DNA from: SLRI01 sp964402505
Lineage (GTDB): Bacteria; Pseudomonadota; Alphaproteobacteria; Geminicoccales; Geminicoccaceae
Direction: 5' to 3'
Assembly (NCBI GenBank): GCA_964402505.1
Contig: CAYOCP010000004.1
Coordinates: forward strand, 1-64,000
DNA length: 64,000 nucleotides
Each line of letters opens with the position of its first letter. Within the stretch, counting starts at the first letter, position 1. The position numbers and the translations under genes were made by a program. A model generated the notes under the pieces. It had not been told where the DNA came from, made no database searches, and saw nothing but the letters and a program-made list of their open reading frames with translations. Shown here in pieces: positions 50,552 through 58,909 of this stretch.

Positions 50552-51349
50552 CTAGAGCAGCCAGACGAGAAGGAAGGCGCCGAGCACCAGCCGGTAGATC
50601 ACAAAGGGCGTGAAGCTCGAGGTCTCGAGCCATCGCATCAGGCCCCATATGGCGGAGAGCGCCGCGACGAAGGCGAGTAGCGCCGCCCATAGCGCATCCG
50701 CCTGAAGCGTCGCGTCGCCGCTCCGGACGAGGTCGAGCGTCGCCAGCAGGCCGGCGGCGGCAATGGTCGGAATCGAGAGGAGCATCGAGAAGCGGGCGCT
50801 CTCGGTCCGGCTGAAGCGCAGGAAGAGCGCCGCGGTCATGGTGATCCCCGACCGGCTGGTGCCCGGCAGGATCGCCAGCACCTGGGCGAGGCCGATGACG
50901 ACCGCGTCCTTGAGCGTCATCTGGGCGAGCTCGCGCTCGAAGCGTTCGGCACCCCGATCGGCGAGCCAGAGGACGATGCCGAAGAGGATGGTGGTCGTGG
51001 CGATCAGAAGACCGCTTCTGAAGGTCGTGCCGACGAGATCCTTGGCCAGGAGGCCGACCACGACGATCGGCAGGGTGGCGACCACCAGATGCAGGACGAG
51101 CCTCGATCGGTCGTCCGGCCGGCCCTGGACCGCCCTTCCAAGCCCGGCCAGCAGCGCCAGCACGTCGCGATGGAAATAGACGAGCACGGCGAGCAGCGTG
51201 CCGACATGCACGGCGATATCGATGGCGAGCCCCTGATCCGGCCAGCCGAGGAGGACGGGCACCAGGATGAGATGGGCGGAGGAGCTGATCGGCAGGAACT
51301 CGGTGATACCCTGGACGACGGCGAGCACGAGCAGGTTGAGGAGATCCAT
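50552..51349 (-). CDS. uppP: Undecaprenyl-diphosphatase
   Basis: A 265-residue BacA/UppP-family membrane enzyme with about eight helices. Both conserved motifs are present: VVQGITEFLPISSSAHL and LPGTSRSGITM. It recycles undecaprenyl diphosphate to the monophosphate carrier for peptidoglycan and surface polysaccharides. The ATG at 51349 (MDLLNLL) is the family start. Confidence 0.96.
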   Translation of the reverse strand: MDLLNLLVLAVVQGITEFLPISSSAHLILVPVLLGWPDQGLAIDIAVHVGTLLAVLVYFHRDVLALLAGLGRAVQGRPDDRSRLVLHLVVATLPIVVVGLLAKDLVGTTFRSGLLIATTTILFGIVLWLADRGAERFERELAQMTLKDAVVIGLAQVLAILPGTSRSGITMTAALFLRFSRTESARFSMLLSIPTIAAAGLLATLDLVRSGDATLQADALWAALLAFVAALSAIWGLMRWLETSSFTPFVIYRLVLGAFLLVWLL

Positions 51350-51427
51350 GCGTGATTTCCGGCCCCGGTATCCTGGCCCGCCACGGCGGGGCGCGGCTTG
51401 ATCGCCACAACGGGATTTGCCATACCC

Positions 51428-51528
51428 GCAGCCGTGGCAGCGCCGCAACGCGGCTGCGTGTCACCCTGTCCGTGAAATCCTCCTGTCGATGTCGCCGATG
51501 GGCGCTCCCGGTGTCCCGGGTCCGGGAC
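51428..51528 (+). other. Structured leader upstream of mgtE
   Basis: The 215-bp region between uppP and mgtE contains two stems on the plus strand: GCAGCCG/CGGCTGC (51428-51434 with 51451-51457) and GTCCCGG/CCGGGAC around GT (51513-51528), the latter 36 bp before the ATG. It matches no magnesium riboswitch I can recall, so a role in regulation is only a possibility. Confidence 0.3.
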
Positions 51529-51564
51529 CGGCGATTCGCCACCACGGCCGCGAGGTGAGGGACC

Positions 51565-52881
51565 ATGCACGACGAGCCGATCCAGGAGCGGCGCCCGCGG
51601 CCCGTGCCCTTCTCGGCCGAGAGCCATCCGGCCGACCTGGCCGAGCAGCTCGAGGCGATGGCGGCCGATGCGGCGCGCACGGCACTCCTGGCCCTTCCGC
51701 TCGGCCTCGCCGCACAGACCTTCGGCTATCTCGAGCCCGAGACCCAGGTGGCGCTCGCCCGCGCCCTCGGCCGCGGCGAGCTCGCGGCCATCGTCACCGA
51801 GATGAACGGCGACGACCGCGCCGATCTCTACAACCGCCTGACGCCCGAGCAGCAGGAGGCGCTGCTGCCGGGCCTCGCCCAGGCCGAGCGCGAGGACATT
51901 CGCCGCCTCGCCGCGCATCGCGAAGGCACGGCGGGGGCCATCATGACCTCCGACTACGCGACGCTGACCCCGGAGCTCACCGTGCACCAGGCGCTCGTCA
52001 AGCTGCGGCGGGAGGCGCCGGACAAGGAAACCATCTACCGCACCTACGTGGTCGATGCCGATCGCCGGCTGGTCGGCTCGGCCCGGCTGCAGACCTTGAT
52101 CCTGGCCGAGCCGCACCGCCGCATCGAGGAGGTGATGGAGCGATCGACCCGCGCCGTCGGCGTGGAGGACGACCAGGAGGAGGTCGCCCGGTCGATCGCC
52201 AAGTACGACATGATCGCGCTCCCGGTGACCGACGGGGAGGGCCGGCTGGTCGGCATCGTCACCCACGACGACGCGCTCGACGTCCTGCAGGAGGAGGCGA
52301 CCGAGGACTTCCAGAAGGTCGGCAGCGTCGGCTCGATGGTCGACAGCATCGCCACCGCCAGCATCGCCCTGCTCTACAGGAACCGCATCTACTGGCTGGT
52401 GCTCCTGGTCTTCGGCAACCTCCTCTCGGGTGCCGGACTCGCCTATTTCGAGGACACCATCGCCGCCTATATCGTGCTCGTGTTCTTCCTGCCGGTGCTC
52501 ATCGGCAGCGGCGGCAATGCCGGCTCGCAGAGCTCGACGCTCATGGTCCGGGCACTGGCGACGGGCGACGTCGAGATGAAGGACTGGGGCTGGCTGTTCT
52601 TTCGCGAGCTCGCCATCGCGATCCTGCTGGGCCTCACCATGGCGACGGCGATCGCCGCGATCGCCGGGTTCAGAGGCGGCCATCAGGTGGCGCTGGTAGT
52701 GGCCCTCGCGATGCTCCTGATCGTCGTGGCGGGCAGCCTGATCGGCATGTCGATGCCGTTCGTCCTCAGCCGTCTCGGGCTCGATCCGGCCACCGCCAGC
52801 GCGCCGCTCATCGCCTCGATCGCCGACATCATGGGGGTCGTCATCTACTTCTCGATCGCGCGGGCGCTCCTGCTCCACTGA
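51565..52881 (+). CDS. mgtE: Magnesium transporter MgtE
   Basis: A 438-residue magnesium channel. N-terminal helical domain (about 20-110), two CBS domains (about 125-250, with PVTDGEGRLVGIVTHDDALDVL), a plug helix, and five membrane helices. The pore signature is LIGSGGNAGSQSSTLMVRALATGDV. The cytoplasmic domains close the pore when magnesium is high. It stands alone with its own upstream region. Confidence 0.96.
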   Translation: MHDEPIQERRPRPVPFSAESHPADLAEQLEAMAADAARTALLALPLGLAAQTFGYLEPETQVALARALGRGELAAIVTEMNGDDRADLYNRLTPEQQEALLPGLAQAEREDIRRLAAHREGTAGAIMTSDYATLTPELTVHQALVKLRREAPDKETIYRTYVVDADRRLVGSARLQTLILAEPHRRIEEVMERSTRAVGVEDDQEEVARSIAKYDMIALPVTDGEGRLVGIVTHDDALDVLQEEATEDFQKVGSVGSMVDSIATASIALLYRNRIYWLVLLVFGNLLSGAGLAYFEDTIAAYIVLVFFLPVLIGSGGNAGSQSSTLMVRALATGDVEMKDWGWLFFRELAIAILLGLTMATAIAAIAGFRGGHQVALVVALAMLLIVVAGSLIGMSMPFVLSRLGLDPATASAPLIASIADIMGVVIYFSIARALLLH

Positions 52882-53062
52882 CCCGCCCGGGGCCGGCCTT
52901 GGGCCGCGGCGCCGGCGATCGCGCGCACCCCCTCGTCGCTGCGACCGCGCCGACCTTGCCAAACGATGCCGAGCCCTGCTTGGTGGGGCGGGGCCGTCGA
53001 AAGCGGACGGCGCAGCGGGCTTCGGCGTAGCAGGCATGGCGGGTTCACGAGGGCGGAGCACG

Positions 53063-54364
53063 ATGCTCCTCACGGTGAGGAGCAACTGGGCGCTCCTGCT
53101 CGGCATCGCGCTCCTGATGCTCGGCCACGGCCTGCAGAACACGCTGCTCGGCGTGCGCGCCACGATCGAAGGCTTTCCCACCTCGGTCACCGGCATCGTC
53201 ATGTCGGGCTACTCGATCGGCTTTCTCGTCTCCGCCATGATCACGCCCAGGCTGGTCGCTCATGTGGGCCACGTCCGCGTGTTCGCGGCGTTCACGGCAC
53301 TCGCCTCCTCGGCGGTCCTCGCCCATGCGCTGCTGCTCGAGCCGATCTCGTGGTTCGTTCTTCGCTTCATCACGGGCGTCTGCATGAGCGGCGCCTATGT
53401 CGTCGCGGAGAGCTGGCTCAACCGGGCCGCCACCAACGAGGACCGTGGCTCGCTGCTATCGGTCTACATGCTGGTGCAGCTCACCGCCTGGGCCGGCGGC
53501 CAGCTTCTGCTCAACGCCGCCGATCCCGCGAGCTTCCGCCTCTTCGTCGGCGTCTCGGTCCTGCTCTCTGTCGCCGTGGTGCCGATGCTCCTGACCGCGA
53601 GCCCGGCGCCGGCCACGGCCGCGGCCAGGAGCTTCGGCTTGATCAGGCTCTACCGGAGCTCGCCTTTGGGCTTCGTCGGCATGTTCGGCGTCGGCCTCAG
53701 CCAGGGCGCCTTCTTCGCCATGGGTGCCGTGTTTGCCAAGGCCATCGGCCTCGATGTCGCCGGCATCTCCTACTTCATGGCGCTCGCCATTGTCGGCGGC
53801 GTGGTGTTCCAGTGGCCGATCGGCCGTCTCTCGGACCGGTTGGACCGGCGCAAGGTCCTGACCGGCACCACCATCATGGCCGGTCTCGCCACCGGCCTCG
53901 TCGTCGTCGCCGACACCGGCGCCTTTCTGCCCGTCGCCGCCGCCTTCTTCCTCTATGGCGGCATGTGCCTGCCCATGTACGCGCTCTGCGTCGCCCACAC
54001 CAACGACAACCTCGACGCCGAGGACATGGTGGGTGCCAGCGGCACGCTCGTTCTGACCGTCGGTGTCGGCATGGTGCTCGGCCCGCCATTGGCGGCCATG
54101 GCCATGGACCTGCAGGGGCCGGTCGGCTTCGCCACCTTCTTCACCCTCGTTCATCTCGGGGTCGGCGCCTTCGCGCTCTACCGCATGACGCGACGCGCGC
54201 CCGTGCCCGCGGCCGCCCAGGGCCAGCATGTCTTCGCCCCGCAGCCGAGCCCGGTGGCCGCCGTGCTTGTCCAGGAAGAGGCAATCGGCCGGCAGGAAGG
54301 GAAAGCACCGGTCGAGCCGGTGCAATCTTCGCTCGCCTCGCCGGTCGGTCAGGGCTATAATTGA
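53063..54364 (+). CDS. MFS transporter (YcaD-like)
   Basis: A 433-residue transporter with 12 predicted helices and a charged, disordered C-terminal tail of about 50 residues. Segments such as LGVRATIEGFPTSVTGIVMSG, VVAESWLNR and GRLSDRLDRRKVL resemble the YcaD/COG0477 group. ATG 53063 (with GGCGGAG upstream) is preferred to ATG 53036. The substrate is unknown. It stands alone on the plus strand. Confidence 0.87.
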   Translation: MLLTVRSNWALLLGIALLMLGHGLQNTLLGVRATIEGFPTSVTGIVMSGYSIGFLVSAMITPRLVAHVGHVRVFAAFTALASSAVLAHALLLEPISWFVLRFITGVCMSGAYVVAESWLNRAATNEDRGSLLSVYMLVQLTAWAGGQLLLNAADPASFRLFVGVSVLLSVAVVPMLLTASPAPATAAARSFGLIRLYRSSPLGFVGMFGVGLSQGAFFAMGAVFAKAIGLDVAGISYFMALAIVGGVVFQWPIGRLSDRLDRRKVLTGTTIMAGLATGLVVVADTGAFLPVAAAFFLYGGMCLPMYALCVAHTNDNLDAEDMVGASGTLVLTVGVGMVLGPPLAAMAMDLQGPVGFATFFTLVHLGVGAFALYRMTRRAPVPAAAQGQHVFAPQPSPVAAVLVQEEAIGRQEGKAPVEPVQSSLASPVGQGYN

Positions 54365-54592
54365 GTCGTCCGTCAGTGCTGAAGGTCGCTTTCGAAGCTT
54401 GTCCGCACCCAGTATTCGCAGCGTTGATCCCAGGCGCGCTCGAACGCATCCCCACGGTCGCGAGCCTTTTGCGTCGTCATTTTCCAGTGACGGCCTACGG
54501 TCGTGCGCGCCGGAGGGAGCCGCGGCACAGGATTCGTGCTCAACCTCAGAGCTCGGCCTCGACTCCTCGTTTCTTCACTCAGGAGCCGCTCG

Positions 54593-54949
54593 ATGAGCAG
54601 CAAGATCTTTGTCGCCAACTTCCCCTTCAGCACGACCTCCGAAGACCTGCAGGCTCTCTTCGGGCAGCACGGCGAGGTGGTCTCCGCCAAGATCGCCACC
54701 GACCGGGAGACCGGCCGAAGCCGCGGCTTCGGCTTCGTCGAGATGGCGACGCCCCAGGCGGCCGGGGCCGCGATCCAGCAGCTCAACGGCTATGACATGG
54801 GTGGCCGACCCCTGGCCGTTCGCGTCGCCGAGGACCGGGGCGGCGCCGGCGGCGGCTTCGGTGGCCGTGGCGGTCCCGGTGGCGGACGCGGGCCGGGTGG
54901 CGGGCCGCGCCGCGACGGCTTCGGGCGTCCGCCGCGCCGGCAGTACTGA
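54593..54949 (+). CDS. RNA-binding protein with one RRM and a Gly/Arg-rich tail
   Basis: A 118-residue protein. The RRM (about 3-80) shows RNP2 IFVANF and RNP1 RGFGFVEM. Residues 85-118 are a Gly/Arg-rich tail. It resembles the small cold-induced RNA-binding proteins (Rbp) of cyanobacteria and proteobacteria. The ATG at 54593 has AGGAG 8 nt upstream. The 228 bp before it contain no other gene; a long leader is typical for cold-regulated genes, but no element is recognised. Confidence 0.92.
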   Translation: MSSKIFVANFPFSTTSEDLQALFGQHGEVVSAKIATDRETGRSRGFGFVEMATPQAAGAAIQQLNGYDMGGRPLAVRVAEDRGGAGGGFGGRGGPGGGRGPGGGPRRDGFGRPPRRQY

Positions 54950-55092
54950 GCCCGCTCTCCTCTCGAGGCGGCCGGGCGTCCGTCCGGGGGATGGACGTCC
55001 GCCGGGCGTTGCAGCCTGCGTTCCCTCCCCCTACATGACGGCGGGCGGCTGGCCGTCCTCGTGACCATCGGAGCGGAACCCGGACCTCACGG

Positions 55093-56169
55093 ATGATCGT
55101 CGAGCTCAACGCGCGTTCGCGGGAAGTCTTCCGCCAGATCGTCGACGCCTACATGGCGACCGGCGAGCCCGTCGGCTCGCGCACCGTCGCACGCCGGCTC
55201 GACGACCAGCTCTCGCCGGCCACCATCCGCAACGTCATGGCCGATCTCGAGGAGGCGGGGCTGCTCTGCGCGCCGCACACCTCCGCCGGCCGCCTGCCCA
55301 CCGACGCCGGGCTTCGGCTCTATGTCGACGGCCTGCTCGAGCTCGGCGGCCTCTCGAAGGAGGACCGCGAGCGCATCGAGACGCAATGCGCCGTGGCCGG
55401 GCGGAGCATCGAAGCCGTCCTCGAGGACGCGACCGAAACGCTCTCCGGCCTCTCACGCTATGCCGGCCTCGTGATCGCACCGACCACCCGACGGCCCTAC
55501 AAGCACATCGAGTTCGTGCCCTTGAGCCCGGGCAGGGCGCTGGTGGTGACGGTGAGCGACGGCGGCATGGTCGAGAACCGGGTCATCGAGGTGCCGATCG
55601 GCATGTCGCCCGCGACCCTGGTCGAGGCGGGGAACTACCTGACCTCGCGGCTGGCGGGACGCACCTTCGCCGAGGCGAGGGCCGAGATCGTGGCGGAGAT
55701 CGAGGAGCGACAGGGCGAGCTCGACGAGCTGACCCAGAAGGTGGTGGCCTCGGGCCTCGCCACCTGGGGCGGCGACGACACCGCCGATGGCGGCACGCTT
55801 TTGGTGCGCGGCCACGCCAACCTGCTCGACGACGTCAGCACGCTCGTCGATCTCGAGCGCATCCGCCATCTCTTCACGGCGCTCGAGACCAAGCGCAGCT
55901 TCGTCAAGCTGATCGAGCTCACCGAGACCGGCAAGGGCGTGCAGATCTTCATCGGCGCCGAGAACGAGCTCTTCGCGCATAGCGGCTGCTCGGCCATCAT
56001 CGCCCCCTTCCGGGCCGGCGACAGCGCCGGAAAGCTTCCGTCCGTGGTGGGGGCGATCGGCGTGATCGGACCCACCCGCATGAACTATTCGAGGATCATC
56101 CCGATGGTCGACCATACCGCCCGGGTGATCAGCCGCCTTATGGGCAGCCCCAACAGCGAGAAGGACTGA
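55093..56169 (+). CDS. hrcA: Heat-inducible transcription repressor HrcA
   Basis: A 358-residue repressor. The N-terminal winged helix has IVDAYMATGEPVGSRTVARRL and ATIRNVMADLEEAGLL; the GAF-like central and C-terminal domains end with GAIGVIGPTRMNYSRIIPMV. It represses groESL-type genes through CIRCE sites. I see no CIRCE dyad within the 143 bp upstream of hrcA itself. The stop overlaps the grpE ATG by one base. Confidence 0.96.
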   Translation: MIVELNARSREVFRQIVDAYMATGEPVGSRTVARRLDDQLSPATIRNVMADLEEAGLLCAPHTSAGRLPTDAGLRLYVDGLLELGGLSKEDRERIETQCAVAGRSIEAVLEDATETLSGLSRYAGLVIAPTTRRPYKHIEFVPLSPGRALVVTVSDGGMVENRVIEVPIGMSPATLVEAGNYLTSRLAGRTFAEARAEIVAEIEERQGELDELTQKVVASGLATWGGDDTADGGTLLVRGHANLLDDVSTLVDLERIRHLFTALETKRSFVKLIELTETGKGVQIFIGAENELFAHSGCSAIIAPFRAGDSAGKLPSVVGAIGVIGPTRMNYSRIIPMVDHTARVISRLMGSPNSEKD

Positions 56170-56804
56170 TGCAACAGGACGTGGACAAGCCCGAGAGCGG
56201 GCCCGGCGCCGAAGCTGCTTCCGAGCTGCCCGAGGAGGGCCGCCGCGAGGCGGGGCCGGATAGCGAGCTCGCAGCCGAGGTCGCCGATCTCAAGGACAAG
56301 CTCCTGCGCGCGCTGGCCGACAGCGAGAACCTGCGCCGCCGGCACGCCCGCGAGCTCGAGGAAGCCCGCAAATACGCGATGACCGGCTTCGCCCGCGATC
56401 TTCTGGACGTGGCCGACAACATGCGCCGGGCCATCGCCGCCGTGCCGGCCGATGCGCGCGAGGGCAACGAGCTCCTGGCCAACCTGCTCGAAGGCGTCGA
56501 GCTGACCGAGCGCTCGCTGCTCACCGCCTTCGACAAGCACAAGGTGGCCCGCATCGAGCCCGCGCGGGGCGACAGGTTCGATCACAACCGCCACCAGGCG
56601 ATGTTCGAGGTGCCGACCGCCGACCTGCCGCCCGGCCACGTCGCCGAGGTGATGCAGACCGGCTGGGTGCTGGCCGACCGCCTGCTGCGCCCGGCCATGG
56701 TCGGCGTCTCCCGGGCGATGCCCCGGCCGGCGGCAGCGGCGGCGGACGAGCCGGCCGCGGGCGATGCGCCCGACCGCGGCTCGACCGTCGACACGCGCGC
56801 CTGA
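56169..56804 (+). CDS. grpE: Nucleotide exchange factor GrpE
   Basis: A 211-residue DnaK cofactor. It has an acidic disordered N-terminus, a long coiled-coil (about 37-95, with DLKDKLLRALADSENLRRR) and a beta head ending with HQAMFEVPTADLPPGHVAEVMQTGWVLADRLLRPAMVGVS. The acidic Ala-rich tail is longer than usual. It is coupled to hrcA by TGATG. Confidence 0.95.
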   Translation: MQQDVDKPESGPGAEAASELPEEGRREAGPDSELAAEVADLKDKLLRALADSENLRRRHARELEEARKYAMTGFARDLLDVADNMRRAIAAVPADAREGNELLANLLEGVELTERSLLTAFDKHKVARIEPARGDRFDHNRHQAMFEVPTADLPPGHVAEVMQTGWVLADRLLRPAMVGVSRAMPRPAAAAADEPAAGDAPDRGSTVDTRA

Positions 56805-56852
56805 CCGACGCGCGGCTTGCGATCTTCTGATCTTCACAATCGAGGAACGGCC

Positions 56853-58061
56853 ATGACCGGCAACCCGAAGAAGGTGGTGCTCGCCTATTCAGGCGGCCTC
56901 GACACCTCGGTCATCCTGCGCTGGCTGCAGGACACCTACCAGTGCGAGGTGGTCACCTTCACCGCCGACCTCGGCCAGGGCGAGGAGCTGGAGCCGGCCC
57001 GGGCCAAGGCGCAGACGATGGGGGTGAAGGAGATCCACATCGAGGATCTCCAGGAGGAGTTCGTCCGCGATTACGTCTTTCCGATGTTCCGCGCCAACAC
57101 GGTCTACGAGGGCACCTACCTCCTCGGCACCTCGATCGCCCGACCGCTGATCGCGAAAAGGCTGATCGAGATCGCGCACGAGGTTGGCGCCGACGCCGTG
57201 GCGCACGGGGCGACGGGCAAGGGCAACGACCAGGTCCGCTTCGAGCTCGGCTGCTACGCCCTCGATCCCAACATCAAGGTCATCGCTCCCTGGCGGCTCT
57301 GGGATCTGAGCTCCCGCGACCGGCTGATCGAGTACGCCGAGAGCCGGCAGATCCCGATCCCTCGCGGCAAGCGGGGCACGCCTCCCTACTCGACCGACGC
57401 CAACCTCCTGCACATCTCCTACGAGGGCCTGGCGCTCGAGGATCCCTGGATTGAGGCGGACGAGGAGATGTTCACCCGCTCGGTCAGCCCCGAGCTGGCA
57501 CCCGAGCGACCGACCTATGTCGAGATCGGCTTTGAGCGGGGCGATGCCGTCTCGGTCGACGGCGAGCCGCTCTCGCCCGCCAACCTGCTCCGGCGGCTCA
57601 ACGACCTCGCCGGCGCCAACGGCATCGGCAGGCTCGATCTGGTCGAGAACCGCTATGTCGGCATGAAGAGCCGGGGTGTCTACGAGACGCCCGGCGGCAC
57701 GCTCCTCCTCGCCGCCCATCGCGGCATCGAGAGCATCACCCTCGATCGGGGTGCGGCCCACCTCAAGGACGAGCTGATGCCGCGCTACGCCGAGCTGATC
57801 TACAACGGCTACTGGTTCAGCCCCGAGCGCGAGATGCTCCAGGCGCTGATCGACCGAAGCCAGGAGCACGTCACCGGCACCGTCCGCCTCAAGCTCTACA
57901 AGGGCAGCGCCACGGTGGTCGGCAGGAAGGCGCCCAAAAGCCTCTACAGCGAGGACTATGCCACCTTCGAGGCGGACACCGTCTACGACCAGAAGGACGC
58001 CGAAGGCTTCATCAAGCTCAACGCGCTGAGGCTGCGCATCGCCGCCTTGGCGCAAAAATAG
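56853..58061 (+). CDS. argG: Argininosuccinate synthase
   Basis: A 402-residue enzyme joining citrulline and aspartate with ATP in arginine synthesis. Signature AYSGGLDTSVILRWL at the N-terminus, GATGKGNDQVRFE, and the C-terminal YNGYWFSPEREML. The ATG at 56853 has GAGGAA upstream. It follows grpE by 48 bp and is separated from the next gene by one base. Confidence 0.97.
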   Translation: MTGNPKKVVLAYSGGLDTSVILRWLQDTYQCEVVTFTADLGQGEELEPARAKAQTMGVKEIHIEDLQEEFVRDYVFPMFRANTVYEGTYLLGTSIARPLIAKRLIEIAHEVGADAVAHGATGKGNDQVRFELGCYALDPNIKVIAPWRLWDLSSRDRLIEYAESRQIPIPRGKRGTPPYSTDANLLHISYEGLALEDPWIEADEEMFTRSVSPELAPERPTYVEIGFERGDAVSVDGEPLSPANLLRRLNDLAGANGIGRLDLVENRYVGMKSRGVYETPGGTLLLAAHRGIESITLDRGAAHLKDELMPRYAELIYNGYWFSPEREMLQALIDRSQEHVTGTVRLKLYKGSATVVGRKAPKSLYSEDYATFEADTVYDQKDAEGFIKLNALRLRIAALAQK

Positions 58062-58062
58062 C

Positions 58063-58887
58063 ATGGCCGGCGCTCGTCCTCCGGCCGTGGCCGCGGGGCA
58101 AAGCTGGAATGCCTCGACCTATCGACAGAACGCCGGCTTCGTCGCCGTGCTCGGGCGGCCGGTGCTCGATCTCTTGGCGCCGGTGCCCGGCGAGCGCATT
58201 CTCGATCTCGGCTGTGGTGACGGGGCGCTGACCCTGGAGCTCGTGGCGACGGGGGCCGAGGTTCTGGGGTGCGATGCCTCGGCCGAGCTGCTCGAGGCGG
58301 CGCGGGCGAAGGGCCTCGACGTCGTTCTGGCCGATGGTCACGCCTTGCCCTTCGAGGCGGAATTCGACGCCGTCTTCTCCAATGCGGCGCTCCACTGGAT
58401 GACCCGGCCGGACGAGGTCATTGCCGGCGTGGCCCGAGCACTTCGGCCCGGCGGGCGATTCGTCGCCGAGCAGGGCGGCATGGGCAATGTGGCCGCGATC
58501 ACCACGGCCCTGCGCGCCGTGCTGAACGAGACGGGCATCGACGCGTTCGCCATGCGGCCCTGGTACTTTCCGGCGCCGGACGAGCATGCGGCACTGCTGG
58601 AGCGCCACGGCTTCACCGTCTCGAGCATCGAGCTGATCCCGCGGCCGACGCCCTTGCCGACCGGCATGGCGGGCTGGCTCGAGACGTTCGCCGAGCCGTT
58701 CCTGCGCCATGCCCCGGCGACCGCGCGTGCCAGCCTCCTGGCGCGGGCGGTCCGCCTCCTGGAGCCCGCCTTGTGCGACCGCGCCGGCAACTGGACCGCC
58801 GACTACGTCCGCCTCCGCTTCAAGGCGGTGCTCGCGGCCGAGCGCTTATGGGGTCAGGACTCTTTTAGGAGCCTAATAGAGTCCTGA
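58063..58887 (+). CDS. SAM-dependent methyltransferase, C-terminus replaced by a repeat
   Basis: A 274-residue class I methyltransferase. SAM motif I is ILDLGCGDGALTLELV (about 46-61), with DAS after strand 2 and FSNAALHWM at motif IV, a trans-aconitate methyltransferase-like pattern. The ATG lies one base after the argG stop. The last 16 or so codons (ERLWGQDSFRSLIES and TGA) come from palindrome copy 3, so the native end has been cut and a foreign tail added. Core motifs are intact and it may still be active. Confidence 0.85.
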   Translation: MAGARPPAVAAGQSWNASTYRQNAGFVAVLGRPVLDLLAPVPGERILDLGCGDGALTLELVATGAEVLGCDASAELLEAARAKGLDVVLADGHALPFEAEFDAVFSNAALHWMTRPDEVIAGVARALRPGGRFVAEQGGMGNVAAITTALRAVLNETGIDAFAMRPWYFPAPDEHAALLERHGFTVSSIELIPRPTPLPTGMAGWLETFAEPFLRHAPATARASLLARAVRLLEPALCDRAGNWTADYVRLRFKAVLAAERLWGQDSFRSLIES

Positions 58888-58896
58888 CCCCATAAG
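58845..58896. repeat. Palindromic repeat, copy 3
   Basis: Arms 58845-58868 and 58873-58896 pair at 23 of 24 positions around a GAGC loop. Same arm core as copies at 327 and 50379, without the 56-bp tail or terminal repeats. It is read in frame by the methyltransferase gene and supplies its stop. Confidence 0.9.
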
Positions 58897-58909
58897 GGCG
58901 GGCAACCTC

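Noticed and set aside
54950..55092. CIRCE element before hrcA.
   Set aside because: No TTAGCACTC-N9-GAGTGCTAA-like dyad is visible; only short GC-rich partial palindromes.
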